The notes below the pieces were generated by a model, which saw only the letters and a program-made list of their open reading frames with translations, made no database searches and had not been told where the DNA came from. Positions 31,979 to 41,009 of a DNA stretch of 55,570 bases are shown in pieces. The stretch's first letter is position 1; each line of letters begins with the position of its first letter. Source of the stretch: Nocardioides jejuensis (lineage in GTDB: Bacteria > Actinomycetota > Actinomycetes > Propionibacteriales > Nocardioidaceae); contig NZ_SJZJ01000020.1 of assembly GCF_004337475.1 (NCBI RefSeq), positions 1-55,570 of the forward strand. The letters run 5' to 3'. A program made the translations under genes and the position numbers.

Positions 31979-33277
31979 GTGACTTCCGACCTGGCTGGTG
32001 CCGCAGGGGCGGCCACGCCGGGCGTGCCGCGGGCCGACCCGCATCTCGGCCCGGGCTTCCGGGCGTTCTGGGCCGGCGAGACGGTGTCGGTCTTCTGCCG
32101 CGAGATCGGTGTGCTCGCCCTTCCTGTCGTGGCAGTGGTGCTCCTCCACGCAAGCAGCTTCGAGGTCGGCGTCCTCAACGCGGCGACGACTGCGGCGTTC
32201 CTGCTCGTGGGACTGCCGGCTGGTGCCTGGGTGGACCGCTGGCTCAAGCGGCGGGTGATGATCGCCGCCGACCTGGTCCGGGTGGCGGCCTCGCTCGTCA
32301 TCCCCGTGCTGTGGCTCAGTGATCACCTCGCGATGTGGCATCTGTACGCCGTCGCCGCGGTCATCGGCGTGGCCACCGTCTTCTTCGACGTGGCCTACCA
32401 GTCGTACGTGCCGTTCCTCGTGCCGTCCGCACAGGTGCCGCGGGCGAACTCCCGGCTCGAGGGCACGGCGCAGATCGCCCACATCGCTGGTCCGGCCGTG
32501 GGCGGCCTGCTGCTCAAGGTGGTCAGCGCCCCACTACTGATCCTCGCTGATGGCGTCGGCTACGCGGCGTCTGCTCTCCTGTTGACCCGGGTCCACGACC
32601 GTGAGGTGCCGACCTCGCCGGAGGACCACGAGCCGCTGCGGCGCGCGATCCCTGAGGGCCTGCGATTCGTGCTCGGCCACGACCTGCTCCGGCGGATCGT
32701 CGGCAGCACAGCGATCGGAAACCTCGGCAACACGATGATCTTCACGCTGATGCCGGTGCTCTTCCTCCGTGAGCTCGCGCTCGAGCCGTGGGTGATGGGT
32801 GCTGTCTTCGGCGTCGGCGCGGCCGGCGGCGTCGTCGGCGCGCTCCTTGCGGCCCGACTCGGCCGGCTCGTGGGGGAGGGCACGCTGATCCCGCTCAGCA
32901 CGGTCGCGATCGCACTGGGCGTCGTCATCTGGCCCGTCGCACCGATGCTCCCGCTCTGGCTCGCGCTCGTGTTGATGGTGGCCTCGGAGTTCCTCCTCTC
33001 CTTCGCGATCCTCGCCTACAACATCACCCAGGTCAGCATGCGTCAGCGGGTCTGCCCACCACGTCTCCTGGGACGCATGAACGCCTCCGCCCGCTTCGTC
33101 GTGTGGGGCGTCATGCCGATCGCGTCACTGCTGGCAGGTGTGCTCGCCGAGGGGATCGGGCTGGTGCCGACCCTGTGGGTGGGTGTCGTGCTCTCGGTGG
33201 TCGCCATTGCCCCGGTCTGGTTCTCCCCACTGCTCGGAATGCGCCGCCTGCCCAGCGGGAGCACCGACGATGCCTGA
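31979..33277 (+). CDS. MFS exporter, EntS/MFS_3-like
   Basis: This 432-residue transporter has about twelve membrane segments and a cytosolic N-terminal tail. It resembles the enterobactin-exporter-like MFS_3 group (FRAFWAGETVSVF at the start, the GAWVDRWLKRR loop-2 motif, and a second DR/R loop around VHDREV). Such proteins extrude siderophores, macrolides or other small molecules; the substrate is not evident. GTG 31979 has CAGGGT six bases upstream and no Shine-Dalgarno, so it is probably leaderless. It overlaps the ArfB gene by eight bases. Confidence 0.85.
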   Translation: MTSDLAGAAGAATPGVPRADPHLGPGFRAFWAGETVSVFCREIGVLALPVVAVVLLHASSFEVGVLNAATTAAFLLVGLPAGAWVDRWLKRRVMIAADLVRVAASLVIPVLWLSDHLAMWHLYAVAAVIGVATVFFDVAYQSYVPFLVPSAQVPRANSRLEGTAQIAHIAGPAVGGLLLKVVSAPLLILADGVGYAASALLLTRVHDREVPTSPEDHEPLRRAIPEGLRFVLGHDLLRRIVGSTAIGNLGNTMIFTLMPVLFLRELALEPWVMGAVFGVGAAGGVVGALLAARLGRLVGEGTLIPLSTVAIALGVVIWPVAPMLPLWLALVLMVASEFLLSFAILAYNITQVSMRQRVCPPRLLGRMNASARFVVWGVMPIASLLAGVLAEGIGLVPTLWVGVVLSVVAIAPVWFSPLLGMRRLPSGSTDDA

Positions 33278-33692
33278 GCTCGTGGTCACCTCGCGCTTCG
33301 TCGTACCGGAGACGGAGCTGAGCGAACGCTTCTCGCGCTCGTCGGGTCCCGGCGGTCAGGGCGTCAACACCGCCGACAGCCGCGTCGAGCTCTCGTACGA
33401 CGTCGCGCGGTCGCCGTCGGTCCCTGACCACCTCCGCGACCGGCTGCTCACGCGCCTGGACGGGCGCCTGGTCGACGGCGTTCTCACGATCGCCGCGAGC
33501 GAGCACCGGAACCAGCTGGCCAACCGTCGTGCCGCACGGGAGCGGCTCGCGCAGCTGCTGCGCGAGGCGGCCGCCCCGCCGCCGCCGAAGCGTCGCCCGA
33601 CGAAGCCGACTCGGGGGTCGCAGCAGCGGCGCCTCGACACGAAGAAGCAGCGCGGCGCGATCAAGAAGGGTCGCCGGACCACCTTCGACTGA
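33270..33692 (+). CDS. arfB: Alternative ribosome-rescue factor ArfB (peptidyl-tRNA hydrolase, GGQ type)
   Basis: ArfB frees stalled ribosomes by hydrolysing peptidyl-tRNA in the A site. The 140-residue protein has the GGQ catalytic motif (SSGPGGQGVN, Q30) and the basic C-terminal tail (KKQRGAIKKGRRTTF) that enters the empty mRNA channel, separated by a Pro/Lys linker. There is no codon-recognition domain, distinguishing it from release factors. ATG 33270 lies eight bases inside the MFS gene end, so the two are co-translated by position, not by obvious function. Confidence 0.93.
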   Translation: MPELVVTSRFVVPETELSERFSRSSGPGGQGVNTADSRVELSYDVARSPSVPDHLRDRLLTRLDGRLVDGVLTIAASEHRNQLANRRAARERLAQLLREAAAPPPPKRRPTKPTRGSQQRRLDTKKQRGAIKKGRRTTFD

Positions 33693-33791
33693 CTCGACAC
33701 GGATGTGCTGTCACTGCGCGGATGCAATGACGTCGGCAGAGTGCCGGTATCTGGTTGTGAAGCACGCAGCGATCCCGGGGAGAATGACCGC

Positions 33792-34151
33792 ATGCCTCCC
33801 CGCCAGCGCCCTGTCGACCCAACGGCCCTCGCGGCCGCGTGGGCGGCCCATCGCACCGGCACCGCCGGACGGGCCGAGGTCAAGATCCTGGTCAAGGACA
33901 CCCTCGGCCTGCTCGAACGCCGTGCGCCCGGCTACTCCGTCGAGGTCCGCGTCCCGCCGTACGGCGCGGTGCAGGCCGTCGAGGGTGGCCGCCACACCCG
34001 TGGCACCCCGCGGGCCGTGGTCGAGACAGACGCGGACACCTGGCTGGCCCTCGCGACCGGCGCCATTACCTGGGAGGCCGCCGAGGCGAGCGGCGCGCTC
34101 CGGGCGAGCGGCGAGCGCACCGACCTGTCGGCGTACCTGCCGCTCGCCTGA
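33792..34151 (+). CDS. Sterol-carrier-family protein
   Basis: This 119-residue protein belongs to the small actinobacterial sterol-carrier (SCP2-like) family often found near purF. Seen are an N-terminal helix (PTALAAAWAAHRTG), the LVKDTLGLLERRAPG helix, VEVRVPPYGAVQ strands and the TDADTWLALATG segment that matches the SCP2 core. It is expected to bind a hydrophobic ligand in the cytosol; no ligand is known. ATG 33792 has GAGAAT (33780-33785) six bases upstream, suggesting a leaderless mRNA. Confidence 0.82.
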   Translation: MPPRQRPVDPTALAAAWAAHRTGTAGRAEVKILVKDTLGLLERRAPGYSVEVRVPPYGAVQAVEGGRHTRGTPRAVVETDADTWLALATGAITWEAAEASGALRASGERTDLSAYLPLA

Positions 34152-34178
34152 CCGGTCCCCTCACCGGTGCTGCAGCGC

Positions 34179-35573
34179 TCAGCGGCGGCGTGCGAGCGTC
34201 AGCGCGCTGGCGAAGGCGAGGAGCGAGAGGACGAAGCCAGCCACGATGCCGGCGTGCCCACCGGCGGTGAAGTCGCCCTCGACGTGGAACGCCGCAAGCA
34301 CGCTGGCCACGACAGCCAGGCCGATCGCGCCACCGAGCTGCTGCATGGTCTGGAGCAGGCCCGACGCCGATCCGGCGTACTCGTGGGGGACGCCGTCGAG
34401 CACGGTCGCGGTGATCGGCATGAACGTCAGCCCCGCACCCACGCCGAGCATCGCGACGGAGGGGAAGATGCCCGAGAGCCAGGTGCTGTCGGCATCGAGT
34501 CGCAGCAGCAGGGCGTACGACGCGGTCAGCAGGCCGACACCGGTCAGGATCAGCGCGGTGCGCCCGACGGCCCGGACCAGGCGCGGCGTGATCCGCGACA
34601 TCGTGAAGACGCCGACCGGGAGCGGGAGGAAGGCGAGTCCGGCCCGGAGCGGGCTGTAGCCGAGCTGCAGCGCGAACCACGAGGCGAGCACGAAGAAGAC
34701 CGCGAGCATGCCGGCGTAGACGTTGGCCATCACGACCAGGGCCGCGATCCTGCGTCGGTCGGCGAGCAGGGAAGGACGCAGCAGCGGGTGCGGGTGGCGC
34801 CGCTCGGCGATGGCGAGCAGGCCGAACAGGAGGACCGCGGCACCGAAGCCGGCAAGCGTCTGCAGGCTGAGCCAGCCGACCGAGTCCGCGCGGGTCAGCG
34901 TCCACACCAGCGCCACGGCGCCTCCGGTCGCGGTGACGGCGCCGAGCACGTCGAAGCGGTCGGTACGCCGCGGCGTCTCCTGCACCAGCCGGGAGACGAG
35001 GGCGAGGACGACGAGCCCGATCGGCACGTTGATGGTCAGGGTCCAGCGCCACGACAGGGTCTCGGTGATCGTGCCGCCGAGGATCAGGCCGAGTGCGCCA
35101 CCGCCCGAGGAGACGGCGGAGAAGAGGGCGAGGGCTCGTGTGCGGGCGTACTCGTCGGGCGCGTTCGTCGTCAGCAGCGCCAGGACCGCCGGGGCCGACA
35201 GGGCGGCGCCGACCCCCTGGAATGCGCGCGCGGTGACCAGCAGCCAGCCCCACGGTGCGAGCCCGCCGGTGAGTGATGCGGCCGTGAAGATCGCGACGCC
35301 GACGAGGAAGGTACGCCGCCGCCCGAGCACGTCGCCGAGGCGACCGCCGAGCAGGAGCAGGCCGCCGAACGCGAGGGCGTAGGCGCTGAGCACCCACGAC
35401 AGTGAGGCGGGGGAGAAGTGGAGGTCGGTCGCGATGTGGGGGAGCGCCACGTTCACGATCGTGGCGTCGAGCACGAGCATCAGCTGGGCGACGAGGACGG
35501 CGCCCATGCCGATCGCGGAGCCCCGGGTCGGAGCGGAGCGCACGGCGGGACTGGTGGTGAGGGCGGTGGCCAC
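34179..35573 (-). CDS. DHA2-family (14-TM) MFS drug exporter
   Basis: This 464-residue proton-driven multidrug exporter shows the DHA2 motif-C region near the start (LDATIVNVALPHIATDL), the loop motif GRLGDVLGRRR and a motif near AAGLAPWGWLL. About 14 membrane segments fit the EmrB/QacA type. I place the start at GTG 35573, just before the first membrane segment; the open frame to 35675 runs through the operator region. It diverges from the TetR gene at 35687 and the intergenic palindromes make this a typical TetR-controlled efflux pair. Confidence 0.88.
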   Translation of the reverse strand: MATALTTSPAVRSAPTRGSAIGMGAVLVAQLMLVLDATIVNVALPHIATDLHFSPASLSWVLSAYALAFGGLLLLGGRLGDVLGRRRTFLVGVAIFTAASLTGGLAPWGWLLVTARAFQGVGAALSAPAVLALLTTNAPDEYARTRALALFSAVSSGGGALGLILGGTITETLSWRWTLTINVPIGLVVLALVSRLVQETPRRTDRFDVLGAVTATGGAVALVWTLTRADSVGWLSLQTLAGFGAAVLLFGLLAIAERRHPHPLLRPSLLADRRRIAALVVMANVYAGMLAVFFVLASWFALQLGYSPLRAGLAFLPLPVGVFTMSRITPRLVRAVGRTALILTGVGLLTASYALLLRLDADSTWLSGIFPSVAMLGVGAGLTFMPITATVLDGVPHEYAGSASGLLQTMQQLGGAIGLAVVASVLAAFHVEGDFTAGGHAGIVAGFVLSLLAFASALTLARRR

Positions 35574-35615
35574 GGAGGAGTCCTGTTCCGGCCGGTGGGC
35601 CTGTCGTAGACTTGG

Positions 35616-35668
35616 CGATACGGAGGGTTCCTCCGGTTCGACATCCACGATACGGAGACTGTCTCCGT
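35616..35668. promoter_or_regulatory. Paired TetR operators between the DHA2 exporter and TetR genes
   Basis: The direct repeat CGATACGGAG occurs at 35616-35625 and 35648-35657, 32 bp apart. Each copy leads into a palindrome: CGGAGG-GTT-CCTCCG (35621-35635) and the perfect 17-bp ACGGAGAC-T-GTCTCCGT (35652-35668). The spacing is about three helical turns, so two dimers could bind on one face of the DNA. A TAGACT -10-like element (35608-35613) lies next to the first site. Confidence 0.75.
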
Positions 35669-35686
35669 TTAGCAAGTGAGGTTCTG

Positions 35687-36247
35687 GTGCGGGCCGACGC
35701 CAAGCGCAACTACGACAAGCTGCTCCAGGCTGCGCGCGAGGTCTTCCGGGAGCGTGGTCTCGAGGCCCCGCTCGACGAGGTCGCCCGCCGGGCCGGTGTC
35801 GGCGCAGGCACGCTGTACCGCCACTTCCCGACGCGCGACGACCTGCTCAACGCCCTCATGCAGGCGTTCATCGACCGTCTCGACGCAGCCGCGGAAGCCG
35901 CGATCGCCGTCGATGGCTCGCCCCGGGAGCGCCTGCTGTGCTGGATCCGCGGCGGAGTCGCCGAGGTCACCTACAGCAAGGGTGCCGCGGCCAAGCTGAC
36001 CGCGGCCCTCGGCGACGACGAGTCCCGCATCGCCACCAAGGCGGCCGCCTTCGCGCAGGCAAGCGGGCGCGTCGTCGAGGCGCTCGGCGTCGACCTGCGG
36101 CCGGGGCTCGACGGTGTCCAGCTCGCCCGGCTCGTGGGCGGCCTGGCGATGGTCGTCGACCAGGGCGACCTCGACGAGTCGTCGTTCGCTCCGCTCGCCG
36201 ACGTCCTCGTCGACGGTCTGCTTGCGCCAACCGTTGTCGGGTCGTGA
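35687..36247 (+). CDS. TetR-family repressor of the divergent exporter
   Basis: This 186-residue TetR regulator has a clear helix-turn-helix at about 8-55 (RNYDKLLQAAREVFRERG, then LDEVARRAGVGAGTLYRHFP) and a SACE_7040-type helical C-terminal domain. GTG 35687 follows a weak AGG five bases upstream. A longer frame from 35612 would translate the operator and is rejected. It presumably represses itself and the DHA2 exporter through the palindromes at 35616-35668, releasing on binding an exported drug. Confidence 0.88.
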   Translation: MRADAKRNYDKLLQAAREVFRERGLEAPLDEVARRAGVGAGTLYRHFPTRDDLLNALMQAFIDRLDAAAEAAIAVDGSPRERLLCWIRGGVAEVTYSKGAAAKLTAALGDDESRIATKAAAFAQASGRVVEALGVDLRPGLDGVQLARLVGGLAMVVDQGDLDESSFAPLADVLVDGLLAPTVVGS

Positions 36248-36294
36248 CCGCCGCGGCGTCCTGCCGCAATGACCGCGCCGCTAGCCTCGGCGGC

Positions 36295-37647
36295 ATGACC
36301 GACAGCAGCGCCGTCCGCTCCGCGATCCAGCAGCTCATGCCCCAGCTCCGCCAGGACCTCGAGGCCCTGATCCGGATCCAGAGCGTGAGCGCCGATCCGG
36401 CGCGTGCAGGTGAGGTCGAACGCAGCGCGGAGGCGACGGCCGGCCTCTTCCGCGCCGAGGGGTTCGACGCGCGGATCGTGCGTACGCACGACGGCGCCCC
36501 GCCGGCCGTCATCGGTGAGAAGAAGGGTCCCGAGGGCGCGCCGACCGTGCTGCTCTACGCCCACCACGACGTCCAGCCGGAGAACGACCACGCCGAGTGG
36601 GACACCCCGCCGTGGGAGCCGACCGAGCGCAACGGCCGGCTCTACGCGCGCGGGGCCGCGGACGACAAGGCCGGCATCATCGCCCACGTCGCCGCGATCC
36701 GTGCGCTGGGCGACGCCCTGCCGGTGACCGTCAAGCTCTTCATCGAGGGCGAGGAGGAGGTCGGCTCCGAGACGCTCCCCGAGCTGCTCGCCACCCACAA
36801 GGACGAGCTGGCCGCCGATGTCATCGTCATCGCCGACTCGGCCAACTGGGACATCGGTGTCCCCGCGCTGACCACGAGCCTGCGCGGTCTGGTCCGTGCC
36901 GACGTCGAGGTGCGCACGCTCGAGCACGGCGTCCACTCGGGCATGTGGGGCGGTCTCGTCCCGGATGCGCTGATCGCCCTGAGTCGACTGATCGCCACGC
37001 TCCACGATGACGCCGGCAACGTCGCGATCGACGGCCTGCACTCCGGCCCCGCGGCGGACATCGACTACCCCGCGGACCGGCTCCGCGCAGAGTCGGGCAT
37101 CGCCGCGGGCGTCGACTTCATCGGTGAGGGCAGCGCCGTCGCGCGCCTCTGGACGAAGCCGAGCCTGAGCATCATCGGCCTCGATGCCCCCAAGGTTGAC
37201 GGCGCCTCCAACACGCTCGTTCCGGCCGCGCGCGCGAAGATCAGCCTCCGCGTCGCGCCCGGCGACTCCGCCGCCAACGCCCTTGACTGCCTCGCCCGGC
37301 ACCTCGAGGCCAACGCCCCGTGGGGCGCCCAGGTCACCGTGACGCCGGTCGACACCGGCGAGGCCACGCAGATCGACGCCACCGGTCCGGCGTACGACGC
37401 GGCGCGCGACGCCTTCACCGAGGCCTGGGACGGCACCGCCCCGGTCGACATGGGAGTCGGCGGATCGATCCCGTTCATCGCGGAGTTCCTCGACGCGTTT
37501 CCGCAGGCCAGCGTGCTGGTGACCGGTGTCGAGGACCCGGACACGCGGGCTCACGGGGCCAACGAGGGCCTGCACCTGGCGGAGTTCGAGAGGGTCTGTG
37601 TGGCTGAGACGCTCCTGCTCCAGAAGCTTGGGTCGACCACCTTGTGA
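36295..37647 (+). CDS. M20-family metallodipeptidase
   Basis: This 450-residue zinc aminoacylase/dipeptidase has the di-metal ligands H90 and D92 (YAHHDVQP), the bridging Asp in GAADDK (D123 or D124) and the catalytic Glu cluster EGEEEVGSE (151-159), with a dimerisation domain inserted at ~200-320 (HSGMWGG, then a THxxKVDG-like DAPKVDGASNTL). It cleaves dipeptides or N-acyl amino acids in the cytosol. ATG 36295 has TAGCCT (36282-36287) seven bases upstream and no Shine-Dalgarno, so it is leaderless; the frame further upstream lies antisense to or within the TetR gene. Confidence 0.9.
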   Translation: MTDSSAVRSAIQQLMPQLRQDLEALIRIQSVSADPARAGEVERSAEATAGLFRAEGFDARIVRTHDGAPPAVIGEKKGPEGAPTVLLYAHHDVQPENDHAEWDTPPWEPTERNGRLYARGAADDKAGIIAHVAAIRALGDALPVTVKLFIEGEEEVGSETLPELLATHKDELAADVIVIADSANWDIGVPALTTSLRGLVRADVEVRTLEHGVHSGMWGGLVPDALIALSRLIATLHDDAGNVAIDGLHSGPAADIDYPADRLRAESGIAAGVDFIGEGSAVARLWTKPSLSIIGLDAPKVDGASNTLVPAARAKISLRVAPGDSAANALDCLARHLEANAPWGAQVTVTPVDTGEATQIDATGPAYDAARDAFTEAWDGTAPVDMGVGGSIPFIAEFLDAFPQASVLVTGVEDPDTRAHGANEGLHLAEFERVCVAETLLLQKLGSTTL

Positions 37648-37703
37648 CCGACAGCACCCGAGACCGGTCGGCGCGCCTCCGCTGACCACCTAGGATTGCC
37701 CCT

Positions 37704-39287
37704 GTGTCCATGGTCTCCCAGCCCCGCGCGCGCAAGGGTGGCGACGGTCGACTGACCGCAGCCCTCGATCCCCAGGACCAGGGTCCTCAGGACCAGTGCG
37801 GGGTGTTCGGCGTCTGGGCGCCGGGTGAAGACGTCGCCAAGCTGACGTACTACGGCATCTACGCGCTGCAGCACCGCGGCCAGGAGTCGGCGGGCATCGC
37901 GGTCTCCAACGGCAAGCAGATCCTCGTCTACAAGGACATGGGTCTGGTCTCGCAGGTCTTCGACGACGCGACGCTCGACGCCCTCAAGGGCCACGTCGCG
38001 ATCGGCCACGCGCGCTACTCCACGACCGGCGCGAGCACCTGGCACAACGCCCAGCCGACCTTCCACCCGACGGCCAACGGCTCGATCGCGCTGGCGCACA
38101 ACGGCAACCTGACCAACACCGCCGACCTCGCCGACAAGCTCGTCGAGATCGCCGACGCCGAGGGTGGCCTCCCGTCGGACCTGCGTGGTCCCGGCGGCGC
38201 CACCAACGACACCTCGGTCCTGACCGCGCTCCTGGCGCTGCACAAGGACGGCACCGTCGAGGACAAGGCCGCCGAGCTGCTGCCGCAGGTCCACGGCGCG
38301 TACTGCCTCGTCTGGATGGACGAGAACACCCTGTACGCGGCGCGCGACCCCCAGGGCATCCGCCCGCTGGTCCTCGGCCGCCTCGAGCGCGGCTGGGTCG
38401 TCGCGTCGGAGACCGCCGCCCTCGACATCGTGGGTGCGTCGTACGTCCGTGAGGTCGAGCCCGGCGAGATGATCATCATCGACGCCGACGGCCTGCGTAC
38501 GCGTCGCTTCGCCGAGGCCAAGCCGAAGGGCTGTCTCTTCGAGTTCGTCTACCTCGCGCGCCCCGACACGATCATCTCCGACAAGCGCGTCCACAGCGTC
38601 CGCGTCGAGATCGGCCGCAAGCTCGCGCAGGCGTTCCCCGCGGACGCCGACCTGGTCATCCCAGTGCCCGAGTCCGGCACGCCGTCCGCCATCGGCTACG
38701 CCGAGGAGTCGGGCATCCCTTACGGCGTCGGCCTGGTCAAGAACTCCTACGTCGGCCGCACGTTCATCCAGCCGAGCCAGACGATCCGTCAGCTCGGCAT
38801 CCGGCTCAAGCTGAACCCGCTGCGCGACGTCATCGAGGGCAAGCGCCTCGTCGTCGTCGACGACTCGATCGTCCGTGGCAACACCCAGCGCGCGCTGGTC
38901 CGCATGCTGCGCGAGGCGGGTGCCAAGGAGGTCCACGTCCGGATCTCGAGCCCGCCGGTCAAGTGGCCCTGCTTCTACGGCATCGACTTTGCGACGCGTG
39001 CCGAGCTGATCGCCAACGGGCTCTCGCCCGAGGAGATCGCCACCTCGATCGGTGCCGACTCGCTGGGCTACGTCTCGCTCGAGGACCTCGTGGACGCCAC
39101 GACGCTGCCGATGGACTCGTTCTGCCGTGCCTGCTTCGACGGCGAGTACCCCGTGCCGCTGGCCGAGGTCCGCGGCAAGGATGTCCTCGAGCTCCAGCAG
39201 GACCCGTGCTGCGTCGTCGACCCGCTCGACGGCGTCTCCACCACCGCTGCCGCCGGCGGCGCCTCCGACGCGCTCTCGCGCCCCTGA
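37704..39287 (+). CDS. purF: Amidophosphoribosyltransferase
   Basis: PurF makes phosphoribosylamine from PRPP and glutamine, the committed and feedback-inhibited step of purine synthesis. In this 527-residue protein the N-terminal nucleophile is Cys32 (DQCGVFGV), so a 31-residue propeptide must be removed. The PRPP site VVVDDSIVRGNT is intact. Cysteines in KGCLFEF, KWPCFYG and FCRACFDG match the [4Fe-4S] ligands of the Bacillus-type enzyme, so it should be oxygen-sensitive. GTG 37704 has TAGGAT (37691-37696) seven bases upstream: leaderless. purM follows after 26 bases. Confidence 0.97.
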   Translation: MSMVSQPRARKGGDGRLTAALDPQDQGPQDQCGVFGVWAPGEDVAKLTYYGIYALQHRGQESAGIAVSNGKQILVYKDMGLVSQVFDDATLDALKGHVAIGHARYSTTGASTWHNAQPTFHPTANGSIALAHNGNLTNTADLADKLVEIADAEGGLPSDLRGPGGATNDTSVLTALLALHKDGTVEDKAAELLPQVHGAYCLVWMDENTLYAARDPQGIRPLVLGRLERGWVVASETAALDIVGASYVREVEPGEMIIIDADGLRTRRFAEAKPKGCLFEFVYLARPDTIISDKRVHSVRVEIGRKLAQAFPADADLVIPVPESGTPSAIGYAEESGIPYGVGLVKNSYVGRTFIQPSQTIRQLGIRLKLNPLRDVIEGKRLVVVDDSIVRGNTQRALVRMLREAGAKEVHVRISSPPVKWPCFYGIDFATRAELIANGLSPEEIATSIGADSLGYVSLEDLVDATTLPMDSFCRACFDGEYPVPLAEVRGKDVLELQQDPCCVVDPLDGVSTTAAAGGASDALSRP

Positions 39288-39313
39288 CCGCCCTTCAAGC
39301 GAAAAGAGATCCC

Positions 39314-40384
39314 GTGACGAACTCCCAGGCTGGGACCCCCAACGCGTACGCCGAGGCCGGCGTCGACATCGTCGCGGCCGACCTTGCCGTCGAGCTCATG
39401 AAGGAGTCGGTGGCCAAGTCGCGCCGTCCCGAGGTCATGGGTGGTCTGGGCGGCTTCGCGGGTCTCTTCGACGCCTCCGCGCTGAAGAAGTACGAGCGCC
39501 CGCTGCTCGCGACCTCCACCGACGGCGTCGGCACCAAGGTCGACATCGCGCGGAAGATGGACAAGCACGACACGATCGGCTTCGACCTCGTCGGCATGGT
39601 CGTCGACGACCTCGTCGTCTGTGGCGCCGAGCCGCTCTTCATGACCGACTACATCGCCACCGGCAAGGTCGTCCCCGAGCGGATCGCGGCGATCGTCAAG
39701 GGCATCGCCGAGGCGTGCACCGAGGCCGGCTGTGCGCTGGTCGGCGGCGAGACCGCTGAGCACCCGGGCCTCCTCGCCCCCGACGAGTACGACGTGGCCG
39801 GCGCGACGACCGGCGTCGTCGACGCGCACCGCCTGCTCGGCGCGGACAAGGTCGTGGCTGGCGACATCGTCATCGCGATGAAGGCCTCCGGCCTCCACTC
39901 CAACGGCTACTCGCTGGCCCGCCACGTCTTCTTCACCAAGCTCGGCTGGGAGCTCGACCGTCAGGTCGACGAGCTCGGCTCGACGCTGGGCGAGGAGCTG
40001 CTCATCCCGACGAAGATCTACGCGAAGGCGTGCCTCGCGCTCGCCGACGCGACGGGCACGCACGCGATGGCTCACATCACCGGTGGTGGCCTCGCCAACA
40101 ACCTGGCCCGCGTCATGCCGAAGCACCTCTCGGCGACGCTGGACCGTGCGTCCTGGACGCCGCAGCCGATCTTCGATGTCGTCCGCACCGCCGGCGGCGT
40201 CGACCAGGCCAGCCTCGAGGCGACCCTCAACTGCGGCGTCGGCATGGTCTCCCTGACCCCTGCTGGCGACGTCGACACCGCCATCGCCACGCTCGCCGCG
40301 CACGGCGTCGAGGCGTGGGTCGCGGGCGAGGTCGTGGCCGGCGACGGCAGCGTGACGCTGACGGGTCAGCACCCCGGCTGGTGA
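39314..40384 (+). CDS. purM: Phosphoribosylformylglycinamidine cyclo-ligase (AIR synthetase)
   Basis: PurM closes the imidazole ring of FGAM to give AIR using ATP. The 356-residue protein has the AIRS signatures GGFAGLFD, the STDGVGTKV nucleotide/magnesium loop, GFDLVGMVVDD, VGGETAEHPG and HITGGGLANNL. I use GTG 39314, preceded by AAAGAG, rather than the long open frame from 38963 that runs inside purF. It forms a purF-purM operon. Only a weak hairpin (40401-40423) follows before the DUF3073 promoter region. Confidence 0.97.
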   Translation: MTNSQAGTPNAYAEAGVDIVAADLAVELMKESVAKSRRPEVMGGLGGFAGLFDASALKKYERPLLATSTDGVGTKVDIARKMDKHDTIGFDLVGMVVDDLVVCGAEPLFMTDYIATGKVVPERIAAIVKGIAEACTEAGCALVGGETAEHPGLLAPDEYDVAGATTGVVDAHRLLGADKVVAGDIVIAMKASGLHSNGYSLARHVFFTKLGWELDRQVDELGSTLGEELLIPTKIYAKACLALADATGTHAMAHITGGGLANNLARVMPKHLSATLDRASWTPQPIFDVVRTAGGVDQASLEATLNCGVGMVSLTPAGDVDTAIATLAAHGVEAWVAGEVVAGDGSVTLTGQHPGW

Positions 40385-40400
40385 TGGCCCCGGGACCTCC

Positions 40401-40423
40401 GGAAGCGCCGTCAGGGTGCTTCC
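40401..40423 (+). terminator. Possible weak terminator after purM
   Basis: A 6-bp stem GGAAGC/GCTTCC with an 11-base loop lies 16 bases after the purM stop. It is short, so read-through into the DUF3073 gene is possible. Confidence 0.35.
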
Positions 40424-40599
40424 TGGGGCGTCTGCCACTCGGCGTACCGGTCGTGTGGGGTTGTCCACGTCCAAATAGGACGCCCTGGTTCGCGGGAACG
40501 ACCGGGGACCCGGTAGCGTTGCTCCCACGAGACATTGAACCCAGACCGGGTGCGCTGGCGTCAGCCGGGCCCGGCAGATGCGCGAGGGGGTCGGCTCCT

Positions 40600-40788
40600 A
40601 TGGGACGCGGCCGTGCCAAGGCAAAGCAGACGAAGGTCGCACGCGACCTGAAGTACCGCACTCACGAGACGGACTTCGGGGCGCTCGCCAACGAGCTGCA
40701 CACGCAAACGCCTACTCACAGTCAGACCGACTCGTCCTCGGAGGACGAGTACGGCGACTGGTCGGAGTACTCCGACTCACGCGACTGA
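40600..40788 (+). CDS. DUF3073 small protein
   Basis: This 62-residue actinobacterial protein starts with the typical MGRGRAKAKQTKVARDLKY block, strongly basic, followed by an acidic, Ser-rich tail (EDEYGDWSEYSDSRD). The function is unknown; the charge split suggests nucleic-acid or ribosome contact but nothing proves it. DUF3073 genes lie between purine genes and bldC in other actinobacteria, as here. ATG 40600 has GAGGGG nine bases upstream. A likely -10, TAGCGT, lies near 40514, giving a leader of about 80 bases. Confidence 0.88.
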   Translation: MGRGRAKAKQTKVARDLKYRTHETDFGALANELHTQTPTHSQTDSSSEDEYGDWSEYSDSRD

Positions 40789-40804
40789 CGCCTCCGGCGT
40801 CGTC

Positions 40805-40823
40805 CTGACCGTCCTGCGGTCAG
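40805..40823 (+). terminator. Hairpin after DUF3073
   Basis: CTGACCG/CGGTCAG forms a 7-bp stem with a 5-base loop, 16 bases past the stop. Confidence 0.55.
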
Positions 40824-40844
40824 CGTCTTCAGCATGCCCGGGCG

Positions 40845-40866
40845 GCGGGTGACCTCGGTCACCCGC
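40845..40866. promoter_or_regulatory. 22-bp palindrome upstream of bldC
   Basis: GCGGGTGACC-TC-GGTCACCCGC is a perfect 22-bp inverted repeat 144 bases before the bldC start. A further GGGTGACCG half-like copy lies near 40937. It could be an operator for bldC or a second hairpin for the upstream gene. Confidence 0.5.
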
Positions 40867-41009
40867 GCCGGTCGCAAATGGCAACTTCCGCGACCCATGT
40901 GGCAGTCTGGATGTGTTGCGGGGGTCGGTTGCCTGCGGGTGACCGGTGCGACAACGGGTGGGACTCGGGTTCCGCTCGACGTGAACCAACTCGGGAAGGT
41001 GTGCACCCC

